Positions 1 to 6,337 of a DNA stretch of 9,576 bases are shown here, one piece after another. How positions within the stretch are numbered: position 1 is the stretch's first letter; each line of letters starts with the position of its first letter. The notes under the pieces were generated by a model. It made no database searches, was not told the DNA's origin, and worked only from the letters and a program-made list of their open reading frames with translations. The DNA is taken from assembly GCA_937890355.1 (NCBI GenBank), contig CALACW010000013.1, positions 1 through 9,576 of the forward strand, given 5' to 3'. The translations under genes were made by a program, and so were the position numbers. This DNA comes from CALACW01 sp002431305 (GTDB lineage Bacteria > Bacillota > Clostridia > Oscillospirales > Acutalibacteraceae).

Positions 1-40
1 ATATATAATAAATACTCTGCTTCTGCATCTTTATATAATA

Positions 41-70
41 ACAAAGAGCCCGCCTTTTTACAGGCGGGCT
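41..70 (-). terminator. Rho-independent terminator of the dockerin protein gene
   Basis: A perfect 9-bp stem (AGCCCGCCT at 47-55 pairing with AGGCGGGCT at 62-70) encloses a 6-nt loop. Read on the minus strand, the stem is followed by CTTTGTTATTAT, a moderately U-rich tail. It lies about 35 bases after the stop codon of the minus-strand gene. The plus-strand side has no T-run after the stem, so it is probably not bidirectional. Bases 1-40 are AT-rich and show nothing else that I can support. Confidence 0.85.
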
Positions 71-105
71 ATAAACAATATAAACTTACAAAGTCAGGAT
101 ATTTA

Positions 106-1998
106 TTAGAAATTCTGAAGTCTTGCTACAACTCTGAGGATAATTCTTGCATCCTGTGCCGTAATCTCCTTGTTGTTGTCAACATCTGCGTTCTTAAACT
201 GTACGGAATCTTTCTCGGGCATCGACTCAAGTTTTGCAGCCATTCTGAGAGCAAGTCTTGCGTCTCCCGCCGTTACCTTGCCGTCGAGGTTAACGTCGCC
301 GAGAAGATACTGACCGTTTTTATCCTTATCCGAATCAACAACAAGGATTGCGGGGTCTATATATCTGTTGATTGTCATGAACTGACCGAATTCCCATCTT
401 GCGTTGATGTTTGTATCATCGGTGCATGCGAGCCAGTCGATAAAATCGATGGTGTTGCTGCCCTCTGCAAATGTTCCGTGCTTCATGTTTCTGATGAAGT
501 ATGTGTTCTCGGGGAGAGCGCACGTAGATGCGTCGATGTAGTGGCAGATAGCGCCGAGTTTATGAGTAGGATCAAGGTAATCGTAAGTGCTTGAAAGGTG
601 GTCGTGATCCTTATCCTTTGTCTGCATGATAAGAGCGGCTCTGCCTGCATCATTAAGAGCGGTACAGTAAGCGCCGAACGAAGCGTAGTAGGTATCGATT
701 ACGCCGTCGCTCTGTGCGGAAAGTCCGTAAAGCTCATTTGACATATCGTTGATATCTCTTTCATCATTGCCGGACTCTGAGGGCATGTAGTCATTTCCTA
801 TGGGGAGAAGCTGAAGATCCCACATTGCAACGACTGAAACGTCGATGCCTGCCTTCTGAGCGTCGGTAAGAATTGAAGAAGCGCTCTTCTGAAGTTTCTT
901 ATAGGCGTTTATCTTCTTAACGAGCGAAGCGTTGGGCTCCTCTCTGTCGATGAACATGTACTCATAAGCGTCGTCGTAATACTCAAGGGGAACCATAGCC
1001 CAAAGACCGAGGTAATTTCTGAGCATTTCTCTGAGGTACTTATCATACATCTTTGTAATGGTGTGACCCATCATTGTCATGATGTTAATGATGTAAGACT
1101 GAGTTTCCCATTCGCCGTTGAGAATGTAGTTTGTCAGCCATGTTGAGAATGCCGTAATCGGGTTATCCGAGAAGTCGTTAGACCAGCGGATGTAAGCCGA
1201 GGTAAGGTTCTGGAACTGACCGTAGCCTACGTTGTTGGGATATGAGAAAGTAGAATCCTTAACGATTAAGTTTCCTGTGAAGAGGTCGCCGATAAGCGAT
1301 GTGCCCATGAAAGCGGAACTTACGGTTACGAACTTCGAAACGTCCTTATGAGCGGTCTCGCTGTGCTCTGAGAGGTATGTTACCGCAACGTTTGCTCCGT
1401 AGCCTTCGCATACGATGCTGACCTGATCCTTGTGAGACGCGGTCTTAACTTCCTTAACGAACTCTGCAAGACTGTCTGCATTGTCAAACGGGTCAAGTCT
1501 CCAGTCATACTGGAAAACGTAGATGTTGTTGTAACCGAGCTTTTCCGCCATGCCCTTGCCGAGCGTGCCGGCTACTTTTTCAAGAAGTTCTGCGTCGGTA
1601 CGGTAGTAGGAAAGCGAGTGCGTGTATTTCTGAACGCCTACGTTATTGCTCTTTTTGGTTCCGTCGTTGTTCATGGATATCTTGTCCATGATAGGATAAA
1701 CCCAGCTGTAGGTGTAGTTCAGGATTTCATCGTAGTTGTTACTTGCAACGGCGGTATTCATAAGAGTAATGAGCTTGCCGATAAAGTAATTCATCTCGGC
1801 ATCCGAAGGCGGGAAGACCGTTTCGGCGTCCTGAGAGTTAGGGTTTGCTATCAAAGGATTGGCATCAATGCCGCCGACTATGATAACGGGGTCGATGGAG
1901 TTGTTTTCAGTTGCTGCGAAAACGGAGACAGCGCATGATACGAGCATAATTGCCGATAACACAATGCTGAGCGTCCTTTTAACAAGACTGTTCTTCAT
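106..1998 (-). CDS. Secreted dockerin protein with LCAT-like alpha/beta-hydrolase fold, nucleophile Ser replaced by Gly
   Basis: This 630-aa exported protein starts with a signal peptide (basic MKNSLVKR, hydrophobic core about 9-27, likely cleavage after VFA at 26-28). An LVSC at 19-22 also fits a lipobox, so lipidation cannot be excluded. The body resembles lecithin:cholesterol acyltransferase/lipase-type hydrolases: an oxyanion-type strand PVIIVGG (37-43), the family-like YDWRLDP (164-170), and a strand-turn-helix CEGYGA (197-202) where the family has GHSxGG. The nucleophile position is Gly199, and no GxSxG occurs elsewhere. SDGVID (430-435) and KHGTF (506-510) may hold the Asp and His. The C-terminus (567-627) is a type I dockerin with two calcium loops: D568/N570/D572/D579 and D605/D607/N609/D616. 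A dockerin would attach it to a cohesin-bearing protein outside the cell. A good ribosome site (AAGGAGGA, 2006-2013) fixes the start. The fold is fairly sure. Enzymatic activity is doubtful and the substrate is unknown. Confidence 0.85.
   Translation of the reverse strand: MKNSLVKRTLSIVLSAIMLVSCAVSVFAATENNSIDPVIIVGGIDANPLIANPNSQDAETVFPPSDAEMNYFIGKLITLMNTAVASNNYDEILNYTYSWVYPIMDKISMNNDGTKKSNNVGVQKYTHSLSYYRTDAELLEKVAGTLGKGMAEKLGYNNIYVFQYDWRLDPFDNADSLAEFVKEVKTASHKDQVSIVCEGYGANVAVTYLSEHSETAHKDVSKFVTVSSAFMGTSLIGDLFTGNLIVKDSTFSYPNNVGYGQFQNLTSAYIRWSNDFSDNPITAFSTWLTNYILNGEWETQSYIINIMTMMGHTITKMYDKYLREMLRNYLGLWAMVPLEYYDDAYEYMFIDREEPNASLVKKINAYKKLQKSASSILTDAQKAGIDVSVVAMWDLQLLPIGNDYMPSESGNDERDINDMSNELYGLSAQSDGVIDTYYASFGAYCTALNDAGRAALIMQTKDKDHDHLSSTYDYLDPTHKLGAICHYIDASTCALPENTYFIRNMKHGTFAEGSNTIDFIDWLACTDDTNINARWEFGQFMTINRYIDPAILVVDSDKDKNGQYLLGDVNLDGKVTAGDARLALRMAAKLESMPEKDSVQFKNADVDNNKEITAQDARIILRVVARLQNF
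115..300 (-). other. Type I dockerin domain coding segment
   Basis: This segment encodes residues 567-628 of the secreted protein. It holds two duplicated 12-residue EF-hand-like calcium loops, each followed by a DAR-x-x-LR-x-x-A-x-L helix (LALRMAAKL and IILRVVARL). The positions that usually govern cohesin choice, 10 and 11 of each loop, are Ala-Gly and Ala-Gln. These differ from the Ser-Thr pairs typical of Clostridium thermocellum and are closer to dockerins of ruminococcal and other gut Clostridia. No cohesin gene is present in this window, so the partner is unknown. Confidence 0.9.
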
Positions 1999-2030
1999 AA
2001 GTAAATCCTCCTTATGTTGTTTGCCACACC

Positions 2031-2059
2031 ATTATATAATAAAAAATATAAATATGCAA
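2031..2059 (-). promoter_or_regulatory. Sigma-A-type promoter of the dockerin protein gene
   Basis: On the minus strand, TTGCAT (2054-2059) and a perfect TATAAT (2031-2036) are separated by exactly 17 bases. The predicted transcript start is near 2024, leaving a leader of about 25 bases that contains the AAGGAGGA ribosome site. This gives the gene its own promoter, separate from the gltX operon upstream. The -10 sits in a palindrome (ATTATATAAT), so it also reads as a -10 on the plus strand, but no gene lies in that direction. Confidence 0.7.
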
Positions 2060-2123
2060 GTGGTTTTGAAATAATTTTAGTTGCAACGGTATGAAAATAT
2101 TGTTAATAATTTTGAAATTTTTA

Positions 2124-2819
2124 TTAATTATCGGTCTGCGCGAGCTTCATTACGACCGTGAACACCGTAACGGCGCCGAATATGAGAAGCATAAACGTCT
2201 GGGCTGAGCTTAATTCGAGTATTCTTATATCGACTCCGGTGTATTCTCCGAGAAGCGAATTGAGTATTCCGCCCAGCTGGCTTGACTCTCCGCTGACCGC
2301 GCCGAGTATGTTTCCGACAAGTCCGGTCAGCGTCGAGACTGAAGTGTCGCCCGTAATTGACGTATAAATATCGATAATGTTTATTTCACCGGAAATAAAT
2401 CCGTGTGCCGCCTTGTTAAAAAAGACGTTCATTAAAAAGGTCGACAGTAGGCCGAAGAGGGAAACTCCCGCGACGGGAAGTTTCTTTTTAAGAATAGGAC
2501 TTAAAATAATAACAAGAAGAGCGCACAGAACCGCAAGAGCGAAAAATACGAGAAACGCGATGAGATATCCGCGTGTCTGCTGCGGAATTACGTCAAGCGA
2601 TAAGTTAAGCGTTTGGCCGTCCGCCGCCGCTTTTGTTTTAATATTCGAAACCGCGTGATAAAGGTCGAGAAGCGTTATCTGCTCGCCGATTCCGTACTTT
2701 GTCAGAAGCTGATTTACCGTGTCCGATGCCGTTATAAGACGGAAAAACGGCATAAACAGGATTACGGGGAAAATCAGCACGGTCAGAATCGGCGTGACGA
2801 TTTTATATAATATTTTCAT
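2124..2819 (-). CDS. Unknown membrane protein, four predicted transmembrane segments
   Basis: I do not recognise this 231-aa protein. Hydrophobicity suggests four membrane segments at about residues 6-28, 84-110, 114-134 and 207-226. A polar stretch of about 55 residues (30-83) separates the first two. A second loop of about 70 residues (135-206) is rich in Gly, Leu and Ser, with weakly repeated GLVGNILG / GGILNSLLG patterns that may be amphipathic helices. KKK at 111-113 after segment 2 suggests a cytoplasmic turn there. No catalytic motif is visible. The start has a good ribosome site (AAAGGCGG, 8 bases from ATG). It begins 28 bases after glnS on the same strand with no terminator between, so it is probably the last gene of the gltX-glnS transcript. 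No clear hairpin terminator follows it. Confidence 0.8.
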   Translation of the reverse strand: MKILYKIVTPILTVLIFPVILFMPFFRLITASDTVNQLLTKYGIGEQITLLDLYHAVSNIKTKAAADGQTLNLSLDVIPQQTRGYLIAFLVFFALAVLCALLVIILSPILKKKLPVAGVSLFGLLSTFLMNVFFNKAAHGFISGEINIIDIYTSITGDTSVSTLTGLVGNILGAVSGESSQLGGILNSLLGEYTGVDIRILELSSAQTFMLLIFGAVTVFTVVMKLAQTDN

Positions 2820-2847
2820 TTTCTAAACCGCCTTTCGTAAAAACGAT

Positions 2848-4506
2848 TTATTTTTTATCCCAGGACGAATTGAGCTGAACCGTGCGGTTGAACACTGGAT
2901 TTTCTTTTGTCGAATCCTTGTCCTCGCAAAAATACCCCTGTCTCATGAACTGGAATACGCTGCCGGGCTTCGACTCCATTCCGCCCTCGATAAGACAGGA
3001 GTCAAGAACGGTGAGAGAATTCGGATTGAGCTTTTCCTCGAGCGTTCTGCCGTCGTCCTCGCCGGGATTTTCGACGTTAAAGAGTCTGTCGTAGAGATTA
3101 ACTGTAATTTTACGGCAGTCAGATGCGTTTACGAAGTGAATCGTACCCTTTACCTTACGTCCGTCGGGAGAGTTTCCGCCCCTGCTCTCGGGGTCGTACG
3201 TGCAGTGAACGCATGTTACGTTACCGTCTGAATCCGTGTCGTATCCTACGCATTTAACGAAATACGCGCTCTTAAACCTGACTTCATTGCCGGGAAAAAG
3301 TCTGAAATATTTTTTCGGCGGATCAATCATGAAGTCGCTCTTTTCGATGTAAAGCTCCTTTGAGAACGTGACTTTGCGCGTTCCCATTTCGGGATGGTCG
3401 GGATGTAGCTCAACGTCGAGCTGTTCGGTTTTGTCCTCGGGGTAGTTGTCGATTATAACCTTTAACGGCTCGAGAACCGCCATGGCTCTGGGGGCGGAGT
3501 CGTTGAGACGGTCTCTTACGCACGATTCGAGCAGACCGTAGTCAACTACGCTGTACGCCTTAGAAACTCCGACTTTTTCAATGAAATCTCGGATAGCCCC
3601 GGCGGGGTAGCCTCGTCTTCTCATTCCGCATATCGTAGCCATTCTCGGGTCGTCCCAGCCGGAAACGTGATGTTTTTCGACAAGCTCGATGCACTTTCTT
3701 TTGCTCGTAACGCAGTAGTTGAGATTAAGACGCGCGAACTCAATCTGTCTCGGAGGCTCATCAAAACCTATCTCGTTTACGAACCAGTCGTAGAGCGGAC
3801 GGTGGTTTTCGAATTCGAGAGAACACAGCGAGTATGTTACCTTTTCCGCCGCGTCCGAGAGAGGATGTGCAAAATCGTACATAGGGTAAACGCACCACTT
3901 GTCACCCGTCTGATGATGTCTAACGTGTGCTATGCGGTACATAACGGGATCCCTCATGTTGATGTTGGGGGAAGCCATGTCTATTTTAGCTCTTAAAACC
4001 TTTGCGCCGTTGGGGTATTCGCCCTTTGTCATACGGTCGAAAAGGTCTAAATTTTCCTCGATTGAACGCTCTCTGTACGGCGAATTCTTGCCGGGTTCGG
4101 TCAGGGTTCCTCTGTATTCTCTTATTTCGTCGGCGGAGAGATCGTCGACGTAGGCTTTGCCCTTTTTAATGAGTTTAATCGCGCACTCGTAGAGAAAATC
4201 GAAATATTCGCTCGCATAGTATAAGTTTTTCCACTTAAAGCCGAGCCATTCTATATCCTCCTTGATAGCGTCGATGTATTCGACGTCCTCTTTCGAGGGG
4301 TTCGTGTCGTCCATTCGAAGATTGCATATTCCGCCGTATTTTTCCGCAGTGCCGAAGTCTATGCATATAGCCTTCGCGTGGCCGATATGAAGATATCCGT
4401 TAGGCTCCGGGGGGAAACGCGTCTGGACGCGCGTGTTTTTGCCTGCGGCGAGATCCTCGTCGATAAAGTCGTGAATAAAATTTGATGATTTTACTGTCTC
4501 TTCCAT
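2848..4506 (-). CDS. glnS: Glutaminyl-tRNA synthetase
   Basis: This is a cytosolic class I tRNA synthetase that charges tRNA-Gln with glutamine using ATP. At 552 aa it is the normal bacterial GlnRS length. The HIGH motif lies in PPEPNGYLHIGHAKA (32-46), whose PEPNG form marks GlnRS rather than GluRS. RMDDTNP (64-70) is also family-typical. The KMSKS equivalent is VTSKRK (266-271); the E. coli enzyme has Met where this one has Thr. The C-terminal anticodon-binding barrels (about 340-545) are complete. The start lies 5 bases after the gltX stop codon, and its probable ribosome site (AGAGAGG) lies inside the last codons of gltX, so the two are translationally close and surely cotranscribed. Many Firmicutes lack GlnRS and make Gln-tRNA through GatCAB, so its presence is informative. 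Identity is very secure. Confidence 0.97.
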   Translation of the reverse strand: MEETVKSSNFIHDFIDEDLAAGKNTRVQTRFPPEPNGYLHIGHAKAICIDFGTAEKYGGICNLRMDDTNPSKEDVEYIDAIKEDIEWLGFKWKNLYYASEYFDFLYECAIKLIKKGKAYVDDLSADEIREYRGTLTEPGKNSPYRERSIEENLDLFDRMTKGEYPNGAKVLRAKIDMASPNINMRDPVMYRIAHVRHHQTGDKWCVYPMYDFAHPLSDAAEKVTYSLCSLEFENHRPLYDWFVNEIGFDEPPRQIEFARLNLNYCVTSKRKCIELVEKHHVSGWDDPRMATICGMRRRGYPAGAIRDFIEKVGVSKAYSVVDYGLLESCVRDRLNDSAPRAMAVLEPLKVIIDNYPEDKTEQLDVELHPDHPEMGTRKVTFSKELYIEKSDFMIDPPKKYFRLFPGNEVRFKSAYFVKCVGYDTDSDGNVTCVHCTYDPESRGGNSPDGRKVKGTIHFVNASDCRKITVNLYDRLFNVENPGEDDGRTLEEKLNPNSLTVLDSCLIEGGMESKPGSVFQFMRQGYFCEDKDSTKENPVFNRTVQLNSSWDKK

Positions 4507-4511
4507 AAAAT

Positions 4512-6176
4512 TTATATTTCCTCTCTGAATGTTTTAAGCCTGTTCATAACCTTATCCCTGCCGAGAAGCTTCATGATAGAGCAGAGGTCGGGCGTGTTTG
4601 TTCTCGACGTAACCGCAACTCTGATAACGGACGATACGTCGCCTACGTGACCCTTGAAAAGCTCGGGATTTTTCTTATATTCCTTGACGTTCGGGGTGAA
4701 TCCGAGCGGGGTGCACATGTCTTTGATTTTTGCAAACCATGCGTCCTTATCGTCGTTTTCGTCGTATATTTCAATGTATTTATCGATAATCGCTTTAGCG
4801 TCCTCCGATGTTACGGAACCCGGGAGGAAGTATTCGGGAGTATATAATTCGTCGTAGAAATACGGTATATAATCCTTTACCTGCGACCACATTGCTATGT
4901 CTTTTCTCGGCTTCGGACAGTCTCTGTCGATTGAGAGAATTCCGAGCGCGTACGCGCGGTCTTTGTCCATTAAACCGAAGAGTTCTTTGTCGTATGTTTG
5001 AGCCCATTCGAGTGTTCTTGCGAGTACGGTTTTCCCGTTCATTCTGGATATAATATTCTTGCTGATATCGGTTAATTTAACGAGGTCAAAAAGGCATCCG
5101 CTCGAACTCATCTTTTTGAGATTGAACGGGAACGAGAACGCGTCAGCGTCGGGATTTGCTCTGCGCCAGTCCTCGAAATTCGAGTTTAAGAGCGTGAGAA
5201 GATACTCGATAAGACTCTCTTTCGGGATTCCTTTTTCAACAAAGTAGCTGACAGCCGCTTCGGGGTCTTTTCTCTTTGAAAGCTTACGCTTGTTTCCGTC
5301 GTCCTCGTCAAGCTTCATAACCTGCGGGGTGTGCGCGTACTTGGGAACCTTATATCCGCACGCCTTGAAAAGCGCGATATGCTTGGGTGTTGAGGATATC
5401 CACTCCTCGCCTCTGATAACGTGGGTCGTTCTCATGAAATGGTCGTCGCATACGTGCGCGAAATGGTACGTCGGAATTCCGTCGGATTTTAAGAGAACCT
5501 CGTCAATCGTATTTTCGGGCATTTCGATTTTGCCCCTGATTATGTCGTCAAATATAATCTTTTTGCCGTCGCTTCCGTCCGAGCGGAAACGCAGAGTCCA
5601 CGGCTTGCCGTCTGCGAGATTCTGTTTGATTTCATCGAGAGTTAAATTTCTGCACTTAGCCCACTTGCCGAAATATCCGCGTATGAGCGCGCCGGAATTC
5701 TCCTGCTCTTCGCGCATTGCCGAAAGCTCGTCCGCAGTGCAGAAGCAGGGGTATGCAAGCCCCTTTTTAACAAGCGACTTTGCGACGGTCTGATAGATTT
5801 CGGCTCTCCTGCTCTGCGTGTAGGGACCGTAGTCTCCTTTTTCCGTTCCGAATCCGGTAACGCCCTCGTCGAATTCCACGCCGAAAGCCTTGAATCCCTC
5901 TATAATCGCCGAAACGCCGTCGTCGATCTCACGTTTTTTATCCGTGTCCTCGATTCTCAAAAACGAAACTCCGCCGGTTGATTTTGCGGTCAGAACGTCG
6001 GTCAGCGCACCGAAAAGTCCGCCTATGTGGAGGTAGCCCGTGGGGGAGGGGGCGAATCGCGTAACTCTCGCGCCCTCTTTGAGATTACGCGGGGGATAAA
6101 TATTTTCATAGTCTTCGGGGGTTTTTGTTATATCGGGAAACAAAAGCTCCGCAAGCGTCTCGTAATCGTTCAACAT
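4512..6176 (-). CDS. gltX: Glutamyl-tRNA synthetase
   Basis: This cytosolic class I enzyme charges tRNA-Glu with glutamate. From the start chosen here it has 554 aa. It carries the HIGH-type motif in PSPTGYLHIGG (43-53), a CxC plus downstream Tyr/Cys pattern (C144, C146, then YFGKWAKC) that may bind zinc, and the KMSKS equivalent KLSKRKDPE (298-306). The N-terminal lead of about 35 residues before the Rossmann fold (ELLFPDITKTPEDY) is characteristic of a clostridial GluRS type. The reading frame opens further upstream to an ATG at 6227, but I prefer 6176. That Met is preceded by GAGG with 5-base spacing, whereas the ATG at 6227 overlaps the predicted -10 box and would not be in the transcript, and an ATG at 6215 has almost no leader. 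It is the first gene of the operon with glnS. Confidence 0.95.
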   Translation of the reverse strand: MLNDYETLAELLFPDITKTPEDYENIYPPRNLKEGARVTRFAPSPTGYLHIGGLFGALTDVLTAKSTGGVSFLRIEDTDKKREIDDGVSAIIEGFKAFGVEFDEGVTGFGTEKGDYGPYTQSRRAEIYQTVAKSLVKKGLAYPCFCTADELSAMREEQENSGALIRGYFGKWAKCRNLTLDEIKQNLADGKPWTLRFRSDGSDGKKIIFDDIIRGKIEMPENTIDEVLLKSDGIPTYHFAHVCDDHFMRTTHVIRGEEWISSTPKHIALFKACGYKVPKYAHTPQVMKLDEDDGNKRKLSKRKDPEAAVSYFVEKGIPKESLIEYLLTLLNSNFEDWRRANPDADAFSFPFNLKKMSSSGCLFDLVKLTDISKNIISRMNGKTVLARTLEWAQTYDKELFGLMDKDRAYALGILSIDRDCPKPRKDIAMWSQVKDYIPYFYDELYTPEYFLPGSVTSEDAKAIIDKYIEIYDENDDKDAWFAKIKDMCTPLGFTPNVKEYKKNPELFKGHVGDVSSVIRVAVTSRTNTPDLCSIMKLLGRDKVMNRLKTFREEI

Positions 6177-6185
6177 ATACACCTC
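6177..6185 (-). promoter_or_regulatory. Ribosome binding site that decides the gltX start
   Basis: On the minus strand GAGG (6182-6185) is followed by TGTAT and then the ATG at 6174-6176. Neither of the two in-frame upstream ATGs (6227 and 6215) has a comparable site. This supports the shorter, 554-aa GluRS. Confidence 0.6.
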
Positions 6186-6225
6186 ATTGATTGAAAAAAT
6201 ATAATTCTTATCCATTTTAAAATTC

Positions 6226-6254
6226 ATTATATATCATTTAAAATAAAAAGTAAA
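6226..6254 (-). promoter_or_regulatory. Sigma-A-type promoter of the gltX-glnS operon
   Basis: On the minus strand TTTACT (6249-6254, four of six matches to TTGACA) and a perfect TATAAT (6226-6231) are spaced by 17 bases. The predicted transcript start is near 6219, giving a leader of about 43 bases to the preferred gltX start. That is too short for a T-box riboswitch, so regulation by uncharged tRNA is unlikely here. Confidence 0.6.
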
Positions 6255-6278
6255 GCATTAAATTTGTACGCGTATTCA

Positions 6279-6306
6279 TTGACATATAAAAAAATTATGG
6301 TACAAT
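6279..6306 (+). promoter_or_regulatory. Sigma-A-type promoter with extended -10 for the ligase-racemase-amidotransferase operon
   Basis: A perfect TTGACA (6279-6284) is followed after 16 bases by TACAAT (6301-6306), preceded by TG one base upstream (6298-6299), an extended -10. The predicted transcript start is near 6313. It is divergent from the gltX promoter, with the two -35 boxes about 24 bases apart. No obvious operator or long inverted repeat lies between them. Confidence 0.7.
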
Positions 6307-6337
6307 ATTTGAGAATAATATGAAAGAAGTTTTAAAT

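Larger units (their letters stand above)
2..306 (-). other. placeholder-free note: no feature
   Basis: Entry void: it carries no annotation and should be disregarded. Its coordinates are not meaningful. Confidence 0.

Noticed and set aside
2..306. A void line in the feature list with zero confidence
   Set aside because: It is not a feature: the dockerin segment at 115-300 and the terminator at 41-70 are the only supported sub-features there.
1250..1320. Ser227/Ser228/Ser234 region as an alternative catalytic serine of the dockerin protein
   Set aside because: This stretch (FVTVSSAFMGTS) aligns by eye with the strand and GTPxxGS loop that follows the elbow in this fold, not with the nucleophile elbow itself.
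1432..1938. Minus-strand-overlapping reading frame of 168 codons within the dockerin protein gene region
   Set aside because: It overlaps the signal peptide and hydrolase region of a clearly real gene and shows no domain of its own.
2064..2118. Direct repeat TTTTGAAAT at 2064-2072 and 2110-2118
   Set aside because: A nine-base match in strongly AT-rich DNA is expected by chance, and it has no palindromic or spaced arrangement suggesting an operator.
2037..2123. Terminator after the membrane protein gene
   Set aside because: The stretch is AT-rich without a GC-containing hairpin. No terminator can be supported, so read-through toward the dockerin gene is possible.
5290..5793. Plus-strand reading frame of 167 codons
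   Set aside because: Antisense to the conserved core of gltX; its composition is explained by the gltX codons.
6177..6254. Possible T-box riboswitch ahead of gltX
   Set aside because: The predicted leader is only about 43 bases and shows no T-box sequence or terminator hairpin, so a tRNA-sensing leader does not fit.
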